Source: Flavobacterium fluviatile (lineage in GTDB: Bacteria > Bacteroidota > Bacteroidia > Flavobacteriales > Flavobacteriaceae). From it: 64,000 nt of DNA. Positions 53,323-62,352 of this stretch are shown here, piece after piece. Position 1 is the first letter of the stretch. Each line of letters opens with the position of its first letter. Location of the stretch: positions 55,497-119,496 of the forward strand of contig NZ_JAADZW010000017.1 of assembly GCF_010645065.1 (NCBI RefSeq), in the 5' to 3' direction. A program made the translations under genes and the position numbers. A model generated the notes under the pieces. The model searched no databases and was not told the DNA's origin. It was given only the letters and a program-made list of their open reading frames with translations.

Positions 53323-54369
53323 TTAGGAATATTGTTTTTTATAATAGTCTTTATAAGATCCCGAAGTTACATTTTTCAACCATTCTTCATTGTCCAAATA
53401 CCAATTAATAGTCTTTTCCAGACCTTCTTCAAAAGTAACTGAAGGACTCCAGCCAAGTTCTTTGTTGATTTTAGTAGCATCAATTGCGTAACGCAAGTCA
53501 TGCCCGGGTCTGTCTTTTACATAAGTAATCAACTTTTCTGAAGTACCTGAGTCTCTTCCTAATTTATCGTCCATAATCTGGCATAATAATTTTACCAAAT
53601 CAATGTTTTTCCATTCATTGAATCCTCCAATGTTATACGTTTCATGATTTTTGCCTTCATGAAAAACCAAGTCAATTGCAATTGCATGATCCTCCACAAA
53701 AAGCCAGTCACGAGTATAATTACCATCACCATATACTGGCAATGGCTTATTATTGATAATATTATTGATAAAAAGTGGAATTAATTTTTCAGGAAAATGA
53801 TATGATCCGTAATTGTTAGAACAGTTGGTTAAGACATAAGGTAATCTATAAGTTTCACCATAAGCTCTTACAAAATGATCTGAACTTGCTTTTGAAGCTG
53901 AATAAGGTGAATTTGGATCATAAGGAGTAGTCTCCGTAAAAAGTCCTTCAGCACCAAGTGAGCCATAAACTTCATCTGTACTGATATGATAAAATCTTTT
54001 TCCTTCAAAGTTGTCTTTCCATTGCTTTTTTGCAGCATTAAGCAGATTCATTGTTCCGATAACATTTGTTTTAACAAATGCCAGAGGATCCTCGATTGAT
54101 CTGTCCACATGGGACTCTGCAGCTAAATGAAGCAAGCCATCAAAATTATGCGTTGAAAAAAGCTCGTTGATAAAATTTTCATCAACAATATCACCTTTTA
54201 CAAAATGGTAATTAGGTTTGTTTTCAATATCTTTAATATTTTCCAGATTCCCGGCGTAGGTTAAAGCATCCAGATTATAAATTTGATAATGCGGATATTT
54301 ATTTACAAAACGTCTCACTACATGCGAGCCAATAAATCCGGCACCACCAGTTATAAGGATTTTTTTCAT
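53323..54369 (-). CDS. rmlB: dTDP-glucose 4,6-dehydratase
   Basis: Converts dTDP-glucose to dTDP-4-keto-6-deoxyglucose, the branch point for rhamnose (RmlC/RmlD) and for the WecE-like amino sugar. The protein has 348 residues with GGAGFIGSHV (8-17), STDEVYG (130-136), YSASK (Tyr156, Lys160) and the dehydratase Asp-Glu pair in 132-133. LHLAAESHVDRSI (80-92) is a strong family marker. It is separated by about 21 kb from rmlC-rmlD-rmlA and follows manC by 4 bp. Confidence 0.96.
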   Translation of the reverse strand: MKKILITGGAGFIGSHVVRRFVNKYPHYQIYNLDALTYAGNLENIKDIENKPNYHFVKGDIVDENFINELFSTHNFDGLLHLAAESHVDRSIEDPLAFVKTNVIGTMNLLNAAKKQWKDNFEGKRFYHISTDEVYGSLGAEGLFTETTPYDPNSPYSASKASSDHFVRAYGETYRLPYVLTNCSNNYGSYHFPEKLIPLFINNIINNKPLPVYGDGNYTRDWLFVEDHAIAIDLVFHEGKNHETYNIGGFNEWKNIDLVKLLCQIMDDKLGRDSGTSEKLITYVKDRPGHDLRYAIDATKINKELGWSPSVTFEEGLEKTINWYLDNEEWLKNVTSGSYKDYYKKQYS

Positions 54370-54373
54370 TTTA

Positions 54374-55381
54374 TTAATTTAACAATTCTGAGTTTATTTT
54401 TTCCAACTCACTGTATATATCTTTTACGTCCTGTGAATTTTCTTTTTGTAAAATTAAATTGGCTGTATCTGTATAAACAAAAATTGTGTTTTTTAATCCC
54501 AGAAAAGTAGTGTGTTTACCGCATCCTATAACCATATTACCATTTTTATCAACAGGATGTCCTTTAGAAACTAAATAGTCATAAACTGACTCAAACGAAC
54601 CTAAATCAGACCATGCAAATGATGCAGGAACTACTTTAATTTTTTTGCTACGCTCCATGACAGCATAATCTATACTAATGGATGGTATTTCTAAAGATGA
54701 TTCCAGATCCAAAAATCCCTCTTTGCTTGACTCCCAAACGGCCTTAGACTTTTCGTAAACATCAGGCTGGAATTGCTTCAATTCTTCCAAAAGTACACTT
54801 GCTTTAAAACAGAACATTCCGCTATTCCATAAAAAATTACCCTTTGCAATAAACTCTTTAGCAGTCGTTTCATTTGGCTTTTCCCTGAATGAAATTACTT
54901 TATCTCCTTTTGATTCAATATAACCATAACCTGTTTCAGGTTTGGTTGGAATAATTCCAAAAGTTACAATATAGCCTTCTTTAGCTTTTAGAATTGCTTC
55001 ACTTATTGCGTTATCATAATCTTCAATTTTATCAATAATATGATCTGATGGTGTTATAATTAATATATCCTCAGGATCTGAAGCAAAAGCGGCAAAAGCA
55101 ATTGCTGCAGCTGTATTTCTGGGTGTAGCTTCAACAATATTAAGATAAGATGTTTGTGACTTACCCATAACATTTCCACTTAAATGATGGTTATCAACAT
55201 TTCCAACGACCATTACTTTATCTGCTAAATGACTATTACGATTAACAGTCATTTCAAATAAGGATTTCCCTTCAAATATTTCCAAATATTGTTTAGGCTG
55301 GCTTTTACGGGAAAGCGGCCATAATCTGCTACCTACGCCACCTGTTAAAATAACATGTGTAATTGAATTTTTTTCTTTCAT
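54374..55381 (-). CDS. manC: Mannose-1-phosphate guanylyltransferase (ManC type, no isomerase domain)
   Basis: Produces GDP-mannose from mannose-1-P and GTP. The 335 residues cover only the nucleotidyltransferase half: ILTGGVGSRLWPLSRKSQPK (11-30), TPRNTAAAIAFAAFA (about 85-99), ITPSDHII and FREKP. The C-terminal phosphomannose isomerase cupin found in many ManC proteins is absent, so mannose-6-P must come from elsewhere. No gmd or fcl lies in the window, which suggests that GDP-mannose is used directly or processed by genes outside. Confidence 0.93.
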   Translation of the reverse strand: MKEKNSITHVILTGGVGSRLWPLSRKSQPKQYLEIFEGKSLFEMTVNRNSHLADKVMVVGNVDNHHLSGNVMGKSQTSYLNIVEATPRNTAAAIAFAAFASDPEDILIITPSDHIIDKIEDYDNAISEAILKAKEGYIVTFGIIPTKPETGYGYIESKGDKVISFREKPNETTAKEFIAKGNFLWNSGMFCFKASVLLEELKQFQPDVYEKSKAVWESSKEGFLDLESSLEIPSISIDYAVMERSKKIKVVPASFAWSDLGSFESVYDYLVSKGHPVDKNGNMVIGCGKHTTFLGLKNTIFVYTDTANLILQKENSQDVKDIYSELEKINSELLN

Positions 55382-55414
55382 TTTTTTCTAAATAAAAAAA
55401 AAGAGTTTAAAAAA

Positions 55415-56698
55415 CTATAATCTATTATCTGCTATAGTCCCTAAAACCCCTTTTACGTCATATATTAAACTATTTGTTTTTTGAATTTCCAGAAAATCTA
55501 ATTTTAAAAATTCAGAATGTGCTACTCCCAAAACTATTGCATCAAATTTTTCTTTTGGAAGAATATTTATTGTTGTTAATCCATATTCTTTTTTAACCTC
55601 TTGTACATTTGCTAATGGATCGAATATTGTAACAGATATACCATATTCCCTTAAAGCTCTTATGACATCTACAATTTTAGTATTGCGGACATCCGGACAG
55701 TTTTCTTTAAAGGTAATTCCTAACATCAAAAGTTCTGCATGATTTACAGAAATACCTTTTTTAATCATTAATTTTACAACCTGAGATGCAATATATTCGC
55801 CCATACTATCATTCAAACGACGCCCTGCCAAAATTATTTCAGGATGATATCCAAATTCCTGCGCCCTTTGCGCTAAATAATATGGATCTACACCAATACA
55901 ATGACCTCCTACCAGACCTGGCTTAAAAGGAAGAAAATTCCATTTTGTAGCTGCGGCGGCTAAGACTTCCTGAGTATCAATATCCATTAAGTTGAATATT
56001 TTTGCAAGTTCATTTACAAAAGCAATATTAATATCCCGCTGTGAGTTTTCAATTACTTTAGCGGCTTCAGCTACTTTTATTGTAGGCGCTAAGTATGTTC
56101 CGGCAGTTATAACTGATTTATAAAGATCATCCACTTTTAAACCTGTTTCGTGCGTAGAGCCTGAGGTTATTTTAAGAATTTTTTCTACAGTGTGTTCTTT
56201 ATCGCCTGGATTAATTCTTTCAGGTGAATATCCTGCAAAAAAGTCTTCATTAAATTTTAATCCTGATATTTTCTCTAAAACAGGAACACATTGTTCTTCA
56301 GTCACCCCAGGGTATACAGTAGATTCATAAATCACAATATCCCCTTGTTTTAAAACTTTACCTACCGTTTCACTAGCTTTATACAAAGGAGTTAAATCAG
56401 GACGATTATTTCGATCAACCGGTGTCGGAACGGTAATTATAAAATAATTACAATCACCAATATTTCTTATATCTGAAGTACAATAGAGTCCTTTATTTTG
56501 ATTTAATGAATCTATTAATACGCTTTGCAAAACTGCATCTTCTACTTCTAATGTAGTATCAATTCCCTGTTTTAAACTTATAACTCTTGATTCATTAATA
56601 TCAAAACCTACTACAGGATATTTTGTAGCAAATAAACGAGCCAAAGGCAAACCTACATACCCTAATCCAATAACGGCTATTTTTACGTTATTATTCAT
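55415..56698 (-). CDS. UDP-N-acetylhexosamine 6-dehydrogenase (TviB/WbpO/WbpA-like)
   Basis: NAD-dependent four-electron oxidation of UDP-GalNAc or UDP-GlcNAc to the uronate. The protein has 427 residues: Rossmann VIGLGYVGLPLARLFA (9-24), ITVPTPVD, YESTVYPGVTEEQCVP and GYSPERINPGDKEHT. Catalytic Cys267 lies in GLVGGHCIGVDPYYL and the C-terminal motif TFKENCPDVRNTK is present. YSPERINPGDKEH is the marker of the HexNAc-specific branch rather than UDP-glucose dehydrogenases. With the WbpP/TviC-like epimerase at 58.9 kb it could form a Vi-antigen-like UDP-GalNAcA route. It is the first gene after the promoter at 56.8 kb. Confidence 0.92.
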   Translation of the reverse strand: MNNNVKIAVIGLGYVGLPLARLFATKYPVVGFDINESRVISLKQGIDTTLEVEDAVLQSVLIDSLNQNKGLYCTSDIRNIGDCNYFIITVPTPVDRNNRPDLTPLYKASETVGKVLKQGDIVIYESTVYPGVTEEQCVPVLEKISGLKFNEDFFAGYSPERINPGDKEHTVEKILKITSGSTHETGLKVDDLYKSVITAGTYLAPTIKVAEAAKVIENSQRDINIAFVNELAKIFNLMDIDTQEVLAAAATKWNFLPFKPGLVGGHCIGVDPYYLAQRAQEFGYHPEIILAGRRLNDSMGEYIASQVVKLMIKKGISVNHAELLMLGITFKENCPDVRNTKIVDVIRALREYGISVTIFDPLANVQEVKKEYGLTTINILPKEKFDAIVLGVAHSEFLKLDFLEIQKTNSLIYDVKGVLGTIADNRL

Positions 56699-56785
56699 AT
56701 TTTTCCTTAATTTCGCTTATCATATTGTACGGCTTCGCTATTCAAAGTCACATATATGACCTGAATAGCTAAAATTCAATTTCAG

Positions 56786-56816
56786 CAAATATAGCATATT
56801 AAGTCAATTTTATCAA
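56786..56816 (-). promoter_or_regulatory. Bacteroidota-type promoter for the long downstream gene string
   Basis: On the minus strand TTG (56816-56814) and TATATTTG (56793-56786) are 20 bases apart, matching the Bacteroidota sigma consensus TTTG-N19-21-TAnnTTTG. Transcription would start near 56780, giving an untranslated leader of about 80 bases before the dehydrogenase gene at 56698. It lies just after the terminator at 56.9 kb. I saw no inverted repeats around it that would make it invertible. Confidence 0.65.
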
Positions 56817-56891
56817 CCTTCCAAAAATCTTATATTTGATTAAAATTTAAACCTCTATAAGACAACTAATAAAAACTTAACTATTTAAAAA

Positions 56892-56933
56892 AAAAAAGCA
56901 AAAATCACCAAATTTAGTGACCTTTGCTTTTTT
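56892..56933 (-). terminator. Strong intrinsic terminator after the NusG-paralogue gene
   Basis: A 17-bp stem pairs 56933-56917 with 56908-56892 around an 8-base loop. Two pairs are G-U in the minus-strand transcript and mismatched on the other strand, so it works leftward. Six stem T plus five more give a run of 11 T. The core is GCAAAGGTCAC / GTGATTTTTGC. It lies 74 bp past the stop of the NusG-like gene and 76 bp before the promoter start. The remaining sequence of the 308-bp gap (56699-57006) holds a 14-bp AT palindrome, ACCATATATATGGT (56974-56987), and nothing else I can name. Confidence 0.88.
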
Positions 56934-57006
56934 AATACAATCTAAATTTTATGTAAATTAGGTGAACTTCTAAACCATATATATGGTCCTGAAATACAAA
57001 AAAATC

Positions 57007-57471
57007 TTATTTATATTTAATCTTCAAAATACAACCTAAAGATTCCAAAACCAAAATACAATGAGTGCTTGTAACTTCCTGAACAATTGCATTCTGATTA
57101 CTAAAAATACCCGTTTCTAATTTTACTTTATCACCTTTTTTATAAGATACGACAGAAACATCGGAGATATTTGTTTTCGAAAGGCTTTCTTTTATAAGCA
57201 CAATTTCTTCATTTCTAACAATTGCAGCTTTACCTAACCAAAATAAATAACGCACTACTCCTGCAACCTGAAATACAGAATTTCGATCTTTGTCTGGCAA
57301 TTGGACAAAAACATAAGAATTAAAAAGCGGAACTTCAATCTTTTTTTTTCTGTCGGACCATTGTTTTATTTGCGTAATTAAAGGACAATAACATTCAATC
57401 CCTACTTCATTTAGCTTTTCAGCTACCTTTTTCTCCCATTTAGGTTTTGTATAAACTACATACCAGTTCAT
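57007..57471 (-). CDS. NusG paralogue, UpxY/RfaH-type antiterminator
   Basis: The protein has 154 residues. The NGN domain begins WYVVYTKPKWEKKVAEKLNE (3-22), continues YCPLITQIKQWSDRKKKIEV and PLFNSYVFVQL, and ends with GVVRYLFWLGKAAIV (about 71-85). A KOW-like C-terminal domain follows (YKKGDKVKLETGIFSNQNA, about 109-127). The length and the WSDR/PLFNSYVFV variants are those of Bacteroides UpxY-type regulators, which let RNA polymerase read through long polysaccharide operons. It is the last gene of the wza-wzc-ugd operon and sits just before a terminator and the giant downstream gene string, the likely target. Confidence 0.9.
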   Translation of the reverse strand: MNWYVVYTKPKWEKKVAEKLNEVGIECYCPLITQIKQWSDRKKKIEVPLFNSYVFVQLPDKDRNSVFQVAGVVRYLFWLGKAAIVRNEEIVLIKESLSKTNISDVSVVSYKKGDKVKLETGIFSNQNAIVQEVTSTHCILVLESLGCILKIKYK

Positions 57472-57484
57472 TTGATTTGTTTTT

Positions 57485-58876
57485 TTAAGAACCTATACTG
57501 TTGTAAATAAAACCAATTGACTTTAATTCTTTTGCATTTAATATATTTCTTCCGTCAAAAATAAAAGCCGGTTTTTGCATGGAATCATATATCTTTTGCC
57601 AATCATATTTAGTAAACTCATCCCATTCCGTAAGAATCGCTATTGCATGTGCACCTTCACATGCTTCATAAGGATTTTCAAATGACAGAACAGCATCTGC
57701 ATTTTCCGATGACTTTCTTGTATCTAAATAATCTAAATCACTTAAAATTTTATTTTTTAAAACTTTTGGATCATAAACTGAGATTTTAGCCTGTTCGTTA
57801 ATCAAATCATCTGCTACATAAATTGCCGCTGATTCGCGGGTATCGTTTGTATCTTTTTTAAATGCCCAGCCTAAAAATGTTATTTTTTTATCAGCTACTG
57901 TGTTGTATAAAGTCTGAACAATTTTATTTGAAAATCTTCTTTTTTGATAATCATTCATAATAATCACTTGTTCCCAGTAATCCGCAACTTCATTTAATCC
58001 GTAAGATTTCGCAATATAAACCAAATTAAGAATATCCTTTTGAAAACAAGAACCTCCAAATCCTACAGAAGCTTTTAAAAACTTAGATCCAATACGACTA
58101 TCCATTCCAATAGCGCGAGCTACTTCACTTACATCTGCACCTGTTTTCTCACACAATTCAGACATTGCATTAATAGATGAAATACGTTGCGCTAAAAAGG
58201 CATTTGCTGTAAGTTTTGACAATTCTGATGACCAGACATTAGTTGTTAGAATTTTATCCTTACTCACCCAATTGGCATACACATCAACTAAAGCATTAAT
58301 TGCAGTATACCCCTCCGGAGTTGTGTCTCCTCCTATAAGAATCCTGTCAGGATTTAATAAATCTGTAACAGCAGTTCCTTCTGCCAAAAATTCGGGATTA
58401 GAAAGAATCTGAAATTGTACCCCATTTCCAGTATTATCCAAAATACTTTTTATGGCCTCTGCAGTACGAACAGGCAAAGTTGATTTTTCTACCACTATTT
58501 TATTGCTTTTAGCAACTTTTGCAATTTGTCTGGCACACAACTCTATATATTTTAAATCTGCAGCCATACCTTTTCCTTTACCATAAGTTTTAGTTGGTGT
58601 GTTTACTGAGATAAAAATGGCTTCGGCCTCATCTATAGCTTTTTCTACATCAGTTGAAAAGAAAAGATTTCTGCCTCTGGCCTCAGCTACTACATCAGAA
58701 AGACCCGGCTCATAGATTGGAATATTATCTGTATTTGGATCATTCCAGTCTTTGATTCTTTGTTCATTCAAATCAACAACAGTTACTTGAATATGTGGAC
58801 ATTTCTGTGCAATTACTGCCATAGTTGGCCCCCCTACATAACCGGCACCGATACAACAAATTTTTGTTACTTTCAT
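57485..58876 (-). CDS. ugd: UDP-glucose 6-dehydrogenase (long, eukaryote-like type)
   Basis: Oxidises UDP-glucose to UDP-glucuronate. The protein has 463 residues, longer than typical bacterial Ugd (about 390-440). Motifs: CCIGAGYVGGPTMAVIAQKC (7-26), ISVNTPTKTYG (89-99), EKSTLPVRTAE (130-140), NPEFLAEGTAV (160-170) and catalytic Cys277 in GFGGSCFQKDI. The GGPTMAV and IPIYEPGL forms match the animal/plant-type enzyme, also found in Bacteroidota. UDP-GlcA was the substrate of the now decayed decarboxylase at 49.1-49.7 kb. Confidence 0.94.
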   Translation of the reverse strand: MKVTKICCIGAGYVGGPTMAVIAQKCPHIQVTVVDLNEQRIKDWNDPNTDNIPIYEPGLSDVVAEARGRNLFFSTDVEKAIDEAEAIFISVNTPTKTYGKGKGMAADLKYIELCARQIAKVAKSNKIVVEKSTLPVRTAEAIKSILDNTGNGVQFQILSNPEFLAEGTAVTDLLNPDRILIGGDTTPEGYTAINALVDVYANWVSKDKILTTNVWSSELSKLTANAFLAQRISSINAMSELCEKTGADVSEVARAIGMDSRIGSKFLKASVGFGGSCFQKDILNLVYIAKSYGLNEVADYWEQVIIMNDYQKRRFSNKIVQTLYNTVADKKITFLGWAFKKDTNDTRESAAIYVADDLINEQAKISVYDPKVLKNKILSDLDYLDTRKSSENADAVLSFENPYEACEGAHAIAILTEWDEFTKYDWQKIYDSMQKPAFIFDGRNILNAKELKSIGFIYNSIGS

Positions 58877-58892
58877 ATTTCTATATTTTCCA

Positions 58893-59876
58893 TTATTTTA
58901 AATTATTCCAATACCAGTTTACTGCTTCTTTAAGCCCTTCTTCAAGAGAATATTCAGGATCATATCCTAACAGCATTTTTGCTTTATTTATACTTGCTAA
59001 TGAGTGCGGAATGTCACCAGCTCTGCTTTCACCATAAGTTATGGGCACATCTGCAATTTTAGCATCAAATTTGATTAAATGTTTTTTTAGATATTCAACC
59101 AAATCATTCAAAGTATTTCTTTCTCCAAATGCCGTATTATAAACAGTATTAATTGCCTCAGAATTATCAGATGAAACAGCAAGAGCATTCATCTGAATTA
59201 CATTATCAATATAAGTAAAATCTCGTGAATAATTTCCATCACCATTAATCACAGGACTTTCGTAATTCATTAATTGCATTACAAATTTAGGAATCACTGC
59301 AGCGTAAGCTCCTTTTGGATTTTGTTTTCTTCCAAAAACATTAAAATAACGTAAACCTATAGTTTCTAATCCGTATGTTTTACTAAAAATTTCAGCATAT
59401 AATTCATTAACATATTTAGTAATCGCATAAGGAGACAATGGCTTTCCAATAACATCTTCAACCTTTGGCAATCCTTCAGAATCTCCATAAGTAGAAGAAC
59501 TTGCGGCATAGATAAATCGTTTTATTTTTGCATCACGTGCAGCAACCAGCATATTCAAAAAACCTGAAACATTAACCTCATTGGTAGTAATAGGATCATT
59601 TATTGACCTTGGCACAGATCCTAATGCTGCCTGATGTAACACATAATCTACTCCAGCAACAGCTAAATTACAATCAGCTATATTTCGGATATCTCCTTCA
59701 ATCAATTTAAAATTCGGATTTGTTATAAAATCATTTAAATTATGATGGTAGCCAGTTGAAAAGTTATCCAGACAAATTACTTTTTGTCCTGAATTCAAAA
59801 AATATTCGCACAAATTAGAACCAATAAAACCGGCTCCTCCTGTTACTAAAATAGTATTTTGAACGTTTGCCTTCAT
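58893..59876 (-). CDS. UDP-N-acetylglucosamine C4-epimerase (WbpP/TviC-like SDR)
   Basis: Extended SDR of 327 residues: TGGAGFIGSN (12-21), HQAALGSVPRSINDP (81-95), YAASSSTYGDSEGLPKVED (123-141) and catalytic YAITK (Tyr150, Lys154). HQAALGSVPRSI with SSSTYGD is the WbpP/TviC signature of epimerases preferring N-acetylated UDP-hexosamines. It likely makes UDP-GalNAc for the HexNAc dehydrogenase at 55.4 kb or for a GalNAc transferase. It lies 12 bp after the wzc gene. Confidence 0.9.
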   Translation of the reverse strand: MKANVQNTILVTGGAGFIGSNLCEYFLNSGQKVICLDNFSTGYHHNLNDFITNPNFKLIEGDIRNIADCNLAVAGVDYVLHQAALGSVPRSINDPITTNEVNVSGFLNMLVAARDAKIKRFIYAASSSTYGDSEGLPKVEDVIGKPLSPYAITKYVNELYAEIFSKTYGLETIGLRYFNVFGRKQNPKGAYAAVIPKFVMQLMNYESPVINGDGNYSRDFTYIDNVIQMNALAVSSDNSEAINTVYNTAFGERNTLNDLVEYLKKHLIKFDAKIADVPITYGESRAGDIPHSLASINKAKMLLGYDPEYSLEEGLKEAVNWYWNNLK

Positions 59877-59888
59877 CTGTATAAATTG

Positions 59889-62339
59889 TTATTTTTTAAA
59901 TATTTTAAAAATATTTTTAAGAAAACTCACTTTCTTTTCCTCCTCATGATAACCATTTGAATATGCCCCATACCCTCCGTAATAGCCATAGCCATATGCT
60001 GACCCGTATTTTGCCTTGTTTTCAAAACCGTTTAAAATAATACTCACATTATTTAACTCTCCTCTTTTCACCCGGTTGTTTAGTAAGGTAATCATTTCCT
60101 TTTTTGAGTAATTTTGTCTCACCACATACAATGTTACATCACTAAACTGCATTAATTCCAATGCATCAGAAACAAGTCCTACCGGAGGAGTATCAAGTAT
60201 TACATAATCATATGTTTTTTTAAGTTCTTCAATTAATTCCACCATAACTTCGCTTATAATTAACTCTGAAGGGTTAGGTGGAATTGGTCCTGAAAGAATA
60301 ACATCAAGATATGGGATTTGAGTTTTATTTACAATCTCTGAGAGAGTCTTTTGCTTTATTAAATAATTGACAACTCCGTATTGATTTGTCAGATTAAATT
60401 CATCAGCGAGTCTGGGTTTTCTTAAATCCATTCCTATTACTACTGTCTTTTTCTCACTCAATGCAAAAACTGTTGCAATATTAATGGAGCAGAATGTTTT
60501 TCCTTCTCCACTAATTGATGATGTGATCATTAATGTTTTTGCTCCGTCTAATTGTCGTTTTTTATACATAAACTGCAACGACGAACGAATGCCTCTGAAA
60601 GCTTCGGATAAGGCTGATTTTGGCTTTTGAAAAACCGCTAAGCTGTTATTTTCTTTATTGACACCTACAACCCCTATCAGTGGAATTTGTGTTTGCTTGT
60701 TTATATCTTCAGTATTTTGGATTGTATTATTAATAAAGAAAACCAGAAAAACAATAATTAAGGGAATTAAAATCCCTAAAAATAATGCTAACACATAATT
60801 TACAGAAGTTTTTGGTCCAATCAGTCCTCCGCCAATATCTTTTGCACTATCTATAAAATGAATATCAGACAAATTGGAAGCTTTTACAATTTCTGCTTCA
60901 TTTCTCTTTTGAAGAAATGTGCTGTAGATATTGTCGCTTAGATCATATTTTCTTTTGATTTTTAATAATTCTTGTTGTTCTTCAGGAAGTTTTTTAATAG
61001 TACTCTCAGCTTCACCTATTTTATTATTAACTAAAGATAGATCATATTGTAAAGATGATTTGGCTGTTGCTATATTTTCTAGCAAAACATTTTTTACAGC
61101 CATCATTTGATTATCAAAATCTTTAAAAATTTTATCGCTTTTAACAGCGTAAGACATTTCAGATCGCTGAGCTGACAAAGCAATAAGTTTCGAAACGTTT
61201 GTCACAACATTTGGATCTTCAATCCCTGCAACAGACGGAGCGGGTAACTTAGAATAATCTACACTGTTTTTTAAATATGCTTTTAAGGAATTATAGTATG
61301 CAATTTTACGAGTTAATGCATCTTTTTCAACATCAAAATTCAGAATTTTATTAGAAAACTTCTCTCCACCTTCTTCTATATCATATATATTTTTGTCCTT
61401 TCTAAAAGATTTAAGTTCATTTCCTGTTTCTTTTAGCTGAGATTCCATTGAGACAAGAGTACTGTCAATGAAAGCTATCGTATTTGTAGCGAATTGATTT
61501 TTACCATCCAATTGAATTTTAATTAACATTTTGACAGTAGAATTCAGATACTCAACCATCCTGGCCTTATTTGTGCCTTGCAGTGACAAAGTAAGAATTG
61601 AACCAGCCTTTTCATCTGCCTCAACCCTAATTCCACGATAACGCGAAACCGTAGCGTCAAAATTATTAAATCTAATAAAGTATTCTTTTCCTATATAAAA
61701 TCCGGGATTATCGGTTATTTCTAAACTCCAGTTTAAAAACGGCAACACAACTTGTTCCCCTACCTTATACTTTTTAACAAATTCCACAGGCTGAACAGCT
61801 GTATTGCTATAACTATTATTTGAATAAGTAAATAGTGAAACCGAATTGCTCTCAAATGGAATTCTAATTTCATATTCATTTGCACTTAAAAACTTGACAC
61901 TAATTAATGTCCCCGCCAATTGGGGTTTTGTTTTATCAATGTTAACATAAAAAGGAACGGCACCATAGACGTCAATCATATTGTACTCTCCTTTTTCTAG
62001 ATAATCTATATAATATTGTAATTTATCTACCACCAATTCATTATGAGATCTGGATTGGAGAATAGTAGAGATCCCACTTACCTGATCTGAAATACCACCC
62101 CAGTTAAAAACCAGACTTGTATTCGAAGTAAAAAAAGGATTGCTTTCTTCTTTAATCGAAATTAAAGTTTGCATGGCATAAATCTTTTCTTTTCGAATAT
62201 TCACCTGATAAGCAATAGTAAATGCAATAATTAAACTCACTAAAAACAATTTCCAATAACTGAAAATTTTTAGCAAAAAGCCTTTAAAATCAAAACTTGG
62301 ATGATTTTCAAAAATGGAAAAATCTTTTATATCTAACAT
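59889..62339 (-). CDS. wzc: Wzc-like polysaccharide co-polymerase with C-terminal tyrosine kinase
   Basis: The protein has 816 residues. TM1 is at about 28-46, the periplasmic domain with coiled coil (about 290-480) follows, and TM2 is at about 515-537. The BY-kinase domain has Walker A SGEGKT (610-615), Walker A' VVIGMDLRKPR (633-643) and Walker B YVILDTPP (712-719). The tail 778-797 has eight Tyr interleaved with Gly (YGYGYYGGYGAY), the usual autophosphorylation cluster. Phosphorylation cycling controls polymer length and export in Wzc systems; no cognate Tyr phosphatase gene is in the window. It follows the OPX lipoprotein by 13 bp. Confidence 0.95.
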   Translation of the reverse strand: MLDIKDFSIFENHPSFDFKGFLLKIFSYWKLFLVSLIIAFTIAYQVNIRKEKIYAMQTLISIKEESNPFFTSNTSLVFNWGGISDQVSGISTILQSRSHNELVVDKLQYYIDYLEKGEYNMIDVYGAVPFYVNIDKTKPQLAGTLISVKFLSANEYEIRIPFESNSVSLFTYSNNSYSNTAVQPVEFVKKYKVGEQVVLPFLNWSLEITDNPGFYIGKEYFIRFNNFDATVSRYRGIRVEADEKAGSILTLSLQGTNKARMVEYLNSTVKMLIKIQLDGKNQFATNTIAFIDSTLVSMESQLKETGNELKSFRKDKNIYDIEEGGEKFSNKILNFDVEKDALTRKIAYYNSLKAYLKNSVDYSKLPAPSVAGIEDPNVVTNVSKLIALSAQRSEMSYAVKSDKIFKDFDNQMMAVKNVLLENIATAKSSLQYDLSLVNNKIGEAESTIKKLPEEQQELLKIKRKYDLSDNIYSTFLQKRNEAEIVKASNLSDIHFIDSAKDIGGGLIGPKTSVNYVLALFLGILIPLIIVFLVFFINNTIQNTEDINKQTQIPLIGVVGVNKENNSLAVFQKPKSALSEAFRGIRSSLQFMYKKRQLDGAKTLMITSSISGEGKTFCSINIATVFALSEKKTVVIGMDLRKPRLADEFNLTNQYGVVNYLIKQKTLSEIVNKTQIPYLDVILSGPIPPNPSELIISEVMVELIEELKKTYDYVILDTPPVGLVSDALELMQFSDVTLYVVRQNYSKKEMITLLNNRVKRGELNNVSIILNGFENKAKYGSAYGYGYYGGYGAYSNGYHEEEKKVSFLKNIFKIFKK

Positions 62340-62352
62340 CTTTTGAGCTTAA

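Noticed and set aside
56699..57006. Invertible promoter of the Bacteroides capsule type
   Set aside because: Invertible promoters are flanked by inverted repeats of about 15-25 bp and usually have an invertase nearby. I see only the terminator stem and a 14-bp AT palindrome, neither flanking the promoter.
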